Assembly: GCF_000006565.2 (NCBI RefSeq)
Contig: NW_017383228.1
Location: 1-14,157 of the forward strand
Length of the DNA stretch: 14,157 nt
Source of the DNA: Toxoplasma gondii ME49
Taxonomy: Eukaryota > Apicomplexa > Conoidasida > Eucoccidiorida > Sarcocystidae
Direction of reading: 5' to 3'
The notes beneath the pieces are model-generated. The model saw only the letters and a program-made list of their open reading frames with translations. It was not told where the DNA came from and searched no databases. Positions 1-7,676 of the stretch are shown piece by piece (the first letter of the stretch is position 1; each line of letters starts with the position of its first letter). The position numbers and the translations under genes were made by a program.

Positions 1-40
1 GAACCTGCGGCACCGCGGCAGAAATGGCGCCTCGATCTTC
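1..40 (+). repeat. End of a preceding short-type (S) repeat unit, cut by the window start
   Basis: Bases 8-43 match, base for base, the S-unit junctions at 6764-6799 and 9489-9524 rather than the long-unit version (for example 2022-2057). The unit before the window was therefore probably S-type. The first seven bases (gaacctg) differ slightly from the other S junctions (which read acacctg), so the upstream unit is not an exact copy of S1 or S2. Only 40 bases are visible, so its length cannot be confirmed. Confidence 0.75.
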
Positions 41-163
41 GCCAGTGTGGTGGGCAAATCGCCGCGAATACTTGTCCACACACATAAACAACGCTCCCAA
101 CACACGCGGAAAATACAACCCTTTGCGGAGCTATCACGCCAGGCCCATCCGTGGACCAGCGTC

Positions 164-171
164 GGCCGGCC
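164..171. repeat. 8-bp palindrome GGCCGGCC conserved at unit offset +123
   Basis: The 8-bp palindrome ggccggcc lies 123 bp after the anchor and is followed by a small inverted repeat (ggcc-tga-ggcc). I checked it directly in L1 and in L2 (2178-2185), and the same cggccggcctgaggcc string is present in each later unit. It is a useful landmark, and a rare-cutter (FseI-type) site that would cut the array once per unit. I see no evidence that it has a function. Confidence 0.8.
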
Positions 172-488
172 TGAGGCCTTCCAGCGCTCCAACGTGTCTC
201 CACACATCCCCGCGAGGACAATCCATACAGAAGAGGGGCGGCCGTAGATGCTGAAAACCTCGAGAGCCCACGGCACACACATAAGCGCGAGCCACGTGAA
301 GGCTGCAAGGCTTTTGCATGACACTGCCATCCGCCACCTCAGGCAAAGTTGCGACAGACCTTCCGGCCGACTCATGCTACAGCCACGGGACACCGACGCC
401 ACAAAATTCACGACGAACTGAGATTCACGGGAGTTCACCGCACAGAACGACACCACTGACATCGAACGGCGGGTTTGTGTCCCACCGT

Positions 489-503
489 CGACGACGGTCG
501 TCG
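489..503. repeat. 15-bp near-perfect palindrome conserved at unit offset +448
   Basis: cgacgac-g-gtcgtcg has two 7-base arms that are exact reverse complements around one central base. It sits 448 bp after the anchor in L1, L3 (4514), S1 (6526), L4 (7245), L5 (9970), L6 (11978) and the last partial unit (13987), and 447 bp after it in S2 (9251). In L2 (2503-2517) one arm base is changed (ggcgtcg), so the dyad is imperfect there. It could bind a dimeric protein or form a small hairpin. That is inference, because CG-rich dyads also arise by chance. Confidence 0.7.
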
Positions 504-807
504 CTTGACTTTTCCGAGCGAACTGGGGACTCCGCACCAATATTCAGTCTGGCTCATGTCGGCTGTGGCGTCTCAGCTATCGTCCAGTCCTCGCCCTGGT
601 GCAGCCCAAGCGTTGGCTGCGCATTATTGCATCGGCGGATGGGCGTCGCCCACCACCGCCCATGCCGACACGGTAATGGGTGCCAGTCGGCGAGGGAGAC
701 GTGATGGCGCGTACGTTGGATAACTGCGGCACCGCACACCAGTAGTTGCAGCATAGGATGCAGAGCGCTGCTCCCGACCACTTCCCACAACGCACAGTAT
801 CGTTCGG

Positions 808-1149
808 GCGGCTGCCGTTGCCAGCCAAACGAACCGCGTTACAGCGCCACGCACTGCAGGAGTGCCCGAGCGTTTTGCGACCGTCCTGGGGCTAACGCAC
901 GATGACCCCCCCCCCGCTCTCAATAAACGCCTCAATTCTCAAGGGCAACGTTAAGCCCGACTGTTTTGGCCCCGAGCCCGCGGTGGCCTACATCCGTCTC
1001 CTGGACGAAGACAATACCCAGTCGTTTTTGAAGATCGCGAATAAGATCTCATACGGACAAACCGCGTGCGAGCAGACCACATCTCACGGAACGATAATAA
1101 TTCCCAGACAATCTAGCTGGGCCATACCGCTCGACAACCCATATTTGTA
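808..1149 (+). repeat. Diverged V2 segment of L1 (a different subfamily of the same region)
   Basis: Up to about base 807 L1 is nearly identical to the other long units. From 808 to 1149 it can be matched only loosely, by eye something like 60 percent, before near-identity returns sharply at tgcaagcccagtgcgg (1150). The segment has almost the same length as its counterpart in L2 (about 2821-3158), and scattered matching words (ccatcgccaa/ccgttgccag, gacatctcctac/aagatctcatac) show it is homologous and not an unrelated insertion. It contains a 10-base C run (906-915) and an AATAAA (922-927) that the equivalent L2 stretch lacks. Sharp edges suggest recombination or gene conversion from a diverged array. 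Confidence 0.8.
906..915 (+). repeat. Run of ten C, only in L1
   Basis: A homopolymer of ten C inside the diverged V2 segment, with no counterpart in L2-L6. It is a likely site of sequencing or replication slippage. Its exact length decides the reading frame around 902 and should not be trusted without the reads. Confidence 0.8.
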
Positions 1150-1215
1150 TGCAAGCCCAGTGCGGAGTCCCTCCTGCAACCTCACGAAATCTACTCGGCC
1201 AGCAGCCAGCCCCTT

Positions 1216-1335
1216 CGCCTGTATCCATATAGCAGCCAAAGTCTCCGCCTCTAGTCATATAAGAGCCAACGTCTCCACCTCTACCCAAATACCAGCCACC
1301 AACTCCGTTTTCACTCATCCAGCACCTAACAGCAT
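1216..1335 (+). repeat. 30-bp minisatellite, four degenerate copies (L1)
   Basis: Four consecutive 30-bp copies: 1216-1245, 1246-1275, 1276-1305 and 1306-1335. The common pattern is cgcctctaNtcatata followed by NNNgccaacgtctc. The second copy is closest to the pattern and the fourth is most degenerate (cgttttcactcatcc...). Because 30 is a multiple of three, the plus frame reads as 10-residue repeats of the type ASsHIrANVS. The substitutions do not look protein-constrained. Confidence 0.85.
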
Positions 1336-2633
1336 TCTCACCCAGTGCGCATTCAGGAATGCATGTGTGCCACACGATCGACAATCGACACTGGCAGCCT
1401 CGTCGCACCAATACGAAACCACTCCTCTCCACAGCAGCGGACGTTGGCACCCTCCATCCACGCAACGCCGTGCGGTGCAACGCATGATCCCTACATATCA
1501 CTCCACTGCGTCGGCGACGATAGCTTCGCGTGTCCCAGTCCTTGTGTCGATGGCCATCATTGCTCAGGCTCATTTCTCGCGGTCCCCTACTCATTGACGG
1601 ATTATTGGCGGTCACCTCCACGCCGACCCTCGACAACAGCTCACATGGTGCCCACTCAGACAATTCAACACCATCCCCGCGGCTGCACCTCTCCCTGATT
1701 TCACGGGACATTCGGTGTCCCGCCGCCGCACACGAAGGAAAGGCGCGGGTACCCTGCACGTCGCGACACATTCTCCAATTCAGTTGTCCCATCCGTGTCA
1801 CGTCCACCAGCCGTTGCGTACAAACTATGGGTGTATGCGGAAGAACGGTCGCAGGGTCCAGTCAAGACAGGCAGACGTGGATCACAGGCGTCGCGCCTTG
1901 TGGCGGATGTCCTCTGCGTAGCCGAGCGCATATCATGGTTCGACAGCGCCATCGGCTTCCCAAGGATGTCGCCCGCGGGCTACGAGCCCGACACACTTCA
2001 ACGTCGCGTCAGTCGTCACTACGGCACCCCGCCACAAATGTTGCCTCCATGTTCGCCGGTGTGGTGGGCAAACCGCGGCGAATGCTTGTCCACACACATA
2101 AACAGCGCTCCCAACACACGCGGAAAATACAACCCTTTGCGGAGCTATCACGCCAGGCCCATCCGTGGACCAGCGTCGGCCGGCCTGAGGCCTCCCAACG
2201 CTCCAACGTGTCTCCACACATCCCCGCGAGGACAATCCATACAGATGAGGAGCTGCCGTAGATGCTGAAAACCTCGAGAGCCCACGGCACACACATAAGC
2301 GCGAGCCACGTGAAGGCTGCAAGGCTTTTGCATGACACTGCCATCCACCACCTCAGGCAAAGTTGCGACAGACCTTCCGGCCGACTCATGCTACAGCCAC
2401 GGGACACCGACGCCATAAAATTCACGACGAACTCGGATTTACGGGAGTTCACCGCACAGAACGACACCACTGAAATCGAACGGCGGGTTTGTGTCCCACC
2501 GTCGACGACGGGCGTCGCTTAGACTTTCCCGGGCGAACTGGGGACGCCGCACCAATATTCGAGTCTGGCTCATGTCCCCTGTGGCGTCTCAGCTATCGTC
2601 CAGTCCTCGCCCTGGTGCAGCCCAAGCGTTGGT

Positions 2634-2760
2634 GCGCGCCACTCCATCGGCGGATGGGCGTCCCCCACACCGCCCATCCCGGCACTGTCATGCGTGCCAG
2701 TCAACGCAACAAGCGCGGCGCACCTACTCTCGAACACTGCCAAAGTGTGCAACAGGAGTA
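2634..2760 (+). repeat. Private V1 patch of L2
   Basis: Flanking sequence on both sides matches the other units, but here L2 reads tcaacgcaacaagcgcggcg then acactgccaaagtgtgcaac, where other units have agtcggcgagggagacgtga-like sequence and ctgcggcaccgc. The replaced stretch is of similar length, so this again looks like an exchanged segment rather than an insertion. It includes a short inverted repeat (acact...agtgt). No gene signal was seen. Confidence 0.65.
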
Positions 2761-3224
2761 ACAGCATAGGATGCAAAGCGCTGCTCCCGACCACTTCCCA
2801 CAACGCACAGTATCGTTCAGGTGCATGCCATCGCCAATCCATAATGAAGAACCACGCGTGAAGGGACTGCAGCAGTACCCTGACCCTTTTGCCGCCTTCT
2901 ACATACTGACACACGACGACCCTCACTCCATGGTGTGACCGCTCATCCCCTAGAGACAACGCAGAGAGCATCTGTCGTTGGTGGCGATTCCTTGAGACCT
3001 TACGTCCGCTTTCTGGAAAATGACACGACGCGCCGGTATCGAACACCTGTTGACATCTCCTACCGCAAATCAGCGAGCAAGCAAACCAGATCGCACGGAT
3101 TGTGTCAACCAACCAGACCACTCAAGCGCCTCACAGACCTCGACAATCCATACTCATCTGCAAGCCCAGTGCGGAGTCCCTCCTGCAACCTCACGAAATC
3201 TACTCGGCCAGCAGCCAGCCCCTT

Positions 3225-3343
3225 CGCCTCTACTCATATAACCGCCAACGTCTCCGCCTCTAGTCATATAAGAGCCAACGTCTCCACCTCTACCAAATAC
3301 CAGCCAACGACTCCGCCTCCACTCATCCGGCACCTAACAGCAT
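3225..3343 (+). repeat. 30-bp minisatellite (L2), third copy 29 bp
   Basis: Copies at 3225-3254, 3255-3284, 3285-3313 and 3314-3343. The third has lost one base (ctaccaaatacc where other units read ctacccacatacc), making it 29 bp. L3 has the same deletion, so it is a shared derived marker. It shifts the plus-strand frame that stays open in L1, L4, L5 and L6, which argues that this frame is not maintained as a protein. Confidence 0.85.
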
Positions 3344-3868
3344 TCCCACCCAGTGCGCATTCAGGAATACATGTGTGCCACACGATCGACAATCGACACT
3401 GACAGCCTCATCGCACCAATACGTAAACACTCCTCTCCACAGCAGCGGACGATGGCACCCTCCATGCACGCAACGCCGTGCGGTGCACCACATGATCCCT
3501 ACATATCACTCCACTGCGTCGGCGACGATAGCTTCGCGTGTCCCAGTCCTTGTGTCGATGGTCATCATTGCTTATGATGCTCATTTCTCACGGTCCCCTA
3601 ATCATTGACGGATTATTGGCGGTCACCTCCACGCCGACCCTCGACAACAGCTCACATGGTGCCCATTCAGACAATTCAACACCATCCCCGCGTCTGCACC
3701 TCTCCCTGATTTCACGGGACATTTGGTGTCCCGCCGCCACACACGAAGGAAAGGCGCGGGTACCCTGCACGTCGCGACACATTCTCCAATTCAGTTGTCC
3801 CATCCGTGTCACGTCCACCAGCCGTTGCGTACAAACTATGGGTGTATGCGGAAGAACGGTCGTAGGGT

Positions 3869-3979
3869 CATCTCAAGACAACCAGACGCGGTTCACAGGC
3901 GTCGCGCCTTGTGGCGAACGTCCTCTGCGTGCTCGAGCGGATACCAGGGATCCACAGCGCCATCGGCACCCCAGGAATG
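3869..3979 (+). repeat. Private tail patch (V3) of L2
   Basis: Between matching flanks, L2 carries clustered differences from L1 and the other units: tcatctcaagacaaccag against tccagtcaagacaggcag, cgaacgtcctctgcgtgctc against cggatgtcctctgcgtagcc, and ataccagggatccacag against atatcatggttcgacag. The density of changes is far above that in the surrounding few hundred bases. This suggests a short conversion tract from an unseen subfamily. No gene was seen. Confidence 0.6.
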
Positions 3980-4019
3980 TCGCCGGCGGGCTACGAGCCC
4001 GACACACTTCAACGTCGCG

Positions 4020-4565
4020 TCAGTCGTCACTACGGCGCCCCGCCACAAATGTTGCCTCCATGTTCGCCAGTGTGGTGGGCAAATCGCCGCGAATACTTGT
4101 CCACACACATAAACAACGCTCCCAACACACGCGGAAAATACAACCCTTTGCGGAGCTATCACGCCAGGCCCATCCGTGGACCAGCGTCGGCCGGCCTGAG
4201 GCCTTCCAGCGCTCCAACGTGTCTCCACACATCTCCGCGAGGACAACCCATACAGAAGAGGGGCGGCCGTAGGCGCTCAATACCTCGAGAGCCCACGGCA
4301 CACACATAAGCGCGAGCCACGTGAAGGCTGCAAGGCTTTTGCATGACACTGCCATCCACCACCTCAGGCAAAGTTGCGACAGACCTTCCGGCCGACTCAT
4401 GCTACAGCCACGGGACACCGACGCCATAAAATTCACGACGAACTGAGATTCACGGGAGTTCACCGCACAGAACGACACCACTGAAATCGAACGGCGGGTT
4501 TGTGTCCCACCGTCGACGACGGTCGTCGCTTGACTTTCCCGGGCGAACTGGGGACTCCGCACCAA
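4020..4565 (-). other. Recurrent 181-codon antisense open frame, probably not coding
   Basis: This minus-strand frame spans the end of L2 and the anchor half of L3, and recurs at 6032-6577, 11484-12029 and 13493-14038, with altered ends at 2009-2470, 6661-7296, 8748-9302 and 9386-10021. It matches no protein I recognise. A hydrophobic stretch near residues 76-98 is the only visible trait. Comparing 4020-4565 with 6032-6577, I count 13 base differences. Eleven change the amino acid (10 residues) and only two are silent, which is what neutral drift gives. The frame also joins different sequence at S junctions. Most likely it is a by-product of few stop codons and strong homogenisation. Confidence 0.12.
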
Positions 4566-6077
4566 TATTCAGTCTGGCTCATGTCGGCTGTGGCGTCTCA
4601 GCTATCGTCCAGTCCTCGCCCTGGTGCAGCCCAAGCGTTGGCTGCGCGTCACTCCATCGGCGGGTGGGCGTCCCCCACCACCTCCCATGCCGACACGGTA
4701 ATGGGTGCCAGTCGGCGAGGGAGACGTGATGGCGCGTACGTTGGATAACTGCGGCACCGCACACCAGTAGTTGCAGCATTGGATGCAGAGCGCTGCTCCC
4801 GACCACTTTCCACAACGCACAGTATCGTTCGGGTGCATGCCATCGCCAATCGATAATAAAGAACCACGCGTGCAGGGACTGCAGCAGTACCCTGACCCTT
4901 TTGCCGCCTTCCACATACTGACACACGACGATCCTCACTATCTCGTGTGACCGCTCATCCCCTAGAGAGAACCCACAGAGCACCTGGTGTTGCAGTCATG
5001 GCTGGATGCCTTACTGCCTCGTGCTGGAGAAGGACACCACTCGCCGGTACCGAACACCTGTTGACATCTCCTGCCGCAAGTCAGCGAGCAAGCAGACCAA
5101 ATCGAACGAATTGTCTCAACCACCCAGACCACTCAAGCGCCTCACAGACCTCGACAATCCATATACATCTGCAAGCCCAGTGCGCAGACCCTCCTGCAAC
5201 CTCACGAAATCTACTCGGCCAGCAGCCAGCCCCTTCGCCTCTACTCATATAACCGCCAACGTCTCCGCCTCTAGTCATATAAGAGCCAACGTCTCCACCT
5301 CTACCAAATACCAGCCAACATCTCCGCCTCAACTCATCCAGCACCTAACAGCATTCCCACCCAGTGCGCATTCAGGAATACATGTGTGTCACACGATCGA
5401 CAATCGACACTGACAGCCTCATCGCACCAATACGTAAACACTCCTCTCCACAGCAGCGGACGATGGCACCCTCCATCCACGCAACGCCGTGCGGTGCACC
5501 ACATGATCCCTACATATCACTACCCTGCGTCGGCGACGATAGCTTCGCGTGTCCCAGTCCTTGTGTCGATGGCCATCATTGCTTCTGATGCTCATTTCTC
5601 ACGGTCCCCTAATCATTGACGGATTATTGGCGGTCACCTCCACGCCGACCCTCGACAACAGCTCACATGGTGCCCATTCAGACAATTCAACACCATCCCC
5701 GCGTCTGCATCTCTCCCTCAGTTCACGGGATATCTGGCGTCCCCGCCGCCGCACAAGAAGGAAAGGCGCGGGTACCCTGCACGTCGCGACACATTCTCCA
5801 ATTCAGTTGTCCCATCCGTGTCATGTCCACCAGCCGTTGCGTACATACTGTGGGTGTATGCGGAAGAACGGTCGTAGGGTCCAGTCAAGACAGGCAGACG
5901 TGGATCACAGGCGTCGCGCCTTGTGGCGGATGTCCTCTGCGTAGCTGAGCGCATATCATGGTTCGACAGCGCCATCGGCTCCCCAAGAATGTCTCCCACG
6001 TGCTTCGAGCCCGACACACTTCAACGTCGCGTCAGTCGTCACTACGGCACCCCGCCACAAATGTTGCCTCCATGTTC
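4066..6077 (+). repeat. Long satellite unit L3 (2,012 bp)
   Basis: The anchor half matches L1 except for a private cluster at about 4271-4283 (taggcgctcaatacctcg against tagatgctgaaaacctcg). V1 and the first part of the L block match L1. V2 is intermediate: about 4970-5040 differs strongly from both L1 and L2 (agcacctggtgttgcagtca), then similarity to L2 resumes near 5045. The minisatellite carries the 29-bp third copy shared with L2, and gcttctgatgctc near 5580 is also close to L2. The tail near 5846 (acatactgtgggtg) instead resembles L4-L6. Confidence 0.95.
5236..5354 (+). repeat. 30-bp minisatellite (L3), third copy 29 bp
   Basis: Copies at 5236-5265, 5266-5295, 5296-5324 and 5325-5354. 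The third copy has the same one-base loss as in L2. The first copy (ctactcatataaccgcc) is also the L2 form and not the ctatccatatagcagcc form of L4-L6. Confidence 0.85.
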
Positions 6078-6796
6078 GCCAGTGTGGTGGGCAAATCGCC
6101 GCGAATACTTGTCCACACACATAAACAACGCTCCCAACACACGCGGAAAATACAACCCTTTGCGGAGCTATCACGCCAGGCCCATCCGTGGACCAGCGTC
6201 GGCCGGCCTGAGGCCTCCCAACGCTCCAACGTGTCTCCACACATCCCCGCGAGGACAATCCATACAGAAGAGGGGCGGCCGTAGATGCTGAAAACCTCGA
6301 GAGCCCACGGCACACACATAAGCGCGAGCCACGTGAAGGCTGCAAGGCTTTTGCATGACACTGCCATCCACCACCTCAGGCAAAGTTGCGACAGACCTTC
6401 CGGCCGACTCATGCTACAGCCACGGGACACCGACGCCACAAAATTCACGACGAACTGAGATTCACGGGAGTTCACCGCACAGAACGACACCACTGACATC
6501 GAACGGCGGGTTTGTGTCCCACCGTCGACGACGGTCGTCGCTTGACTTTCCCGGGAGAACTGGGCACTCCGCACCAATATTCAGTCTGGCTCATGTCCCC
6601 TGTGGCGTCTCAGCTATCGTCCAGTCCTCGCCCTGGTGCAGCCCAACCGTTGGCTGCGCGTCAGTTTATCTGGGGATGGACTTCCCCCACCACCGCCCAT
6701 CCCGACACGGTAATGGGTGCCACTCGACGAGGGAAACATGATGGCGCGTACTTTGGACACCTGCGGCACCGCGGCAGAAATGGCGCCTCGATCTTC
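6078..6796 (+). repeat. Short satellite unit S1 (719 bp)
   Basis: Contains the full anchor half and a V1 of its own type (gtcagtttatctggggatgg near 6660), then passes directly at 6764-6799 into the next anchor without the ~1.29 kb L-specific block. The palindrome at offset +448 and the other landmarks are at the same offsets as in L units, so the two unit types differ only by presence or absence of the block. Private differences include gcctcccaac near 6215 and gggagaactg near 6554. Confidence 0.95.
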
Positions 6797-6799
6797 GCC
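6764..6799 (+). other. S-unit junction where the L-specific block is missing (S1/L4)
   Basis: Thirty-six bases from cggcacc to the anchor gcc. They align without gaps to the normal L-to-next-unit sequence (2022-2057) but with 7 mismatches, much more than the few percent seen around it. The first bases (cggcaccgc) also match the end of V1 in L units. The same 36 bases occur at 9489-9524 and at 8-43. Confidence 0.85.
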
Positions 6800-7676
6800 A
6801 GTGTGGTGGGCAAATCGCCGCGAATACTTGTCCACACACATAAACAACGCTCCCAGCACACGCGGAAAATACAACCCTTTGCGGAGCTATCACGCCAGGC
6901 CCATCCGTGGACCAGCGTCGGCCGGCCTGAGGCCTTCCAGCGCTCCAACGTATCTCCACACATCTCCGCGAGGACAATCCATACAGAAGAGGGGCGGCCG
7001 TAGATGCTGAAAACCTCGAGAGCCCACGGCACACACATAAGCGCGAGCCACGTGAAGGCTGCAAGGCTTTTGCATGACACTGCCATCCACCACCTCAGGC
7101 AAAGTTGCGACAGACCTTCCGGCCGACTGATGCTACAGCCACGGGACACCGACGCCATACAATTCACGACGAACTCGGATTCACGGGAGTTCACCGCACA
7201 GAACGACACCACTGACATCGAACGGCGGGGTTGCGTCCCACCGTCGACGACGGTCGTCGCTTGACTTTCCCGGGCGAACTGGGGACTCCGCACCAATATT
7301 CAGTCTGGCTCATGTCCCCTGTGGCGTCTCAGATATCGTCCAGTCCTCGCCCTGGTGCAGCCCAAGCGTTGGTTGCGCGTTACTCCATCGGCGGATGGGC
7401 GTCCCCCACTACCGCCCATCCCGGCACTGTCATGCGTGCCAGTCAGCTACGGAAACGTGATGGCGCGTTGTTTGGATGTCTGCGGCACCGCGCACCAGTT
7501 GTTACAGCATAGGATGCAGAGCGCTGCTCCCGACCACTTCCCACAACGCACAGTATCGTTCAGGTGCATGCCATCGCCAATCGATAATAAAGAACACTCG
7601 TGCAGGGACTGCAGCAGTACCCTGACCCTTTTGCCGCCTTCCACATACTGACACACGACGACCCGCACTCTATGGG

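Larger units (their letters stand above)
727..2028 (+). repeat. L-specific block (~1.29 kb) flanked by CGGCACC direct repeats, absent from S units
   Basis: L units contain this block and S units do not. In L1 the 7-mer cggcacc stands at each edge (727-733 and 2022-2028), 1,295 bp apart, and only one copy is present at the S junctions. This fits either a deletion between short direct repeats (L to S) or an insertion that duplicated 7 bp (S to L). The block ends (gcacaccagtag... and ...cagtcgtcacta) are not inverted repeats of each other, and no transposase-like frame is apparent, so an insertion by a DNA transposon is not supported. The left 7-mer is degraded in L2. Confidence 0.75.
41..2054 (+). 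repeat. Long satellite unit L1 (2,014 bp), with a highly diverged inner segment
   Basis: First complete long unit, running from its anchor (gccagtgtggtggg at 41) to the L2 anchor at 2055. Its order is anchor half (41-640), V1 (about 640-725), V2 (808-1149), 30-bp minisatellite (1216-1335), and tail (1336-2054). The anchor half and the start of the L-specific block (727-807) closely match L3. V2 is only loosely alignable to any other unit. The minisatellite and the part up to about 1590 share markers with L4-L6 (four full 30-bp copies; gctcaggctc near 1563). The tail near 1790-1850 matches L2 (acaaactatg). It is thus a mosaic of at least three sources. Several long overlapping open frames cross it on both strands; none resembles a known protein. 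Confidence 0.95.
2055..4065 (+). repeat. Long satellite unit L2 (2,011 bp)
   Basis: A variant anchor (gccggtgtggtggg) opens the unit. Private changes in the anchor half include aaaccgcggcgaatgc, gaggagctgccgtag and an altered palindrome at 2503-2517. Its V1 (about 2634-2760) is replaced by a sequence unlike any other unit (acactgccaaagtgtgcaac), and the usual tgcggcaccgc at the end of V1 is lost. V2 is close to that of L4-L6. From the minisatellite to about 3570 the unit shares markers with L3 only. A third private patch occurs at about 3869-3979, where it differs from all others (ataccagggatccacag instead of atatcatggttcgacag). Confidence 0.95.

Noticed and set aside
989..1149. Possible old coding relic in V2: L1, L2 and L3 keep similar residues in one plus frame (for example YIRLLDEDN / YVRFLENDT, then LDNPY), with a 3-base gap
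   Set aside because: Between L2 and L3 silent changes are only about a third of the differences, and the frame shifts just upstream in L3. The signal is too weak. A codon-aware test on more copies would be needed to revive it.
1216..1335. CRISPR-like array at the 30-bp repeats
   Set aside because: The copies are directly adjacent, degenerate and without spacers, and no cas genes are present.
902..1597. 231-codon plus-strand open frame in L1, starting beside the C10 run
   Set aside because: It crosses the diverged V2 and the minisatellite, other units break or shift it, its start depends on homopolymer length, and downstream changes are mostly amino-acid changing. No family is recognised.
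1049..1807. 252-codon minus-strand open frame, the longest in the window
   Set aside because: It overlaps the plus-strand frame completely, is not kept at this length in other L units, and shows no domain. Long frames on both strands are expected where stop codons are few.
1919..1947. tRNA-like pol III boxes (tagccgagcgc and ggttcgacagc)
   Set aside because: The B-box lacks the final conserved bases, spacing between boxes is too short, and no cloverleaf can be folded around them.
727..2028. L-specific block as a transposable element
   Set aside because: Only the 7-bp direct repeats fit. No terminal inverted repeats, long terminal repeats, poly-A tail, transposase or reverse-transcriptase frame was seen.
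4855..4860. AATAAA as a polyadenylation signal
   Set aside because: A single hexamer without a supported gene upstream; it is lost in L2 (aatgaa).
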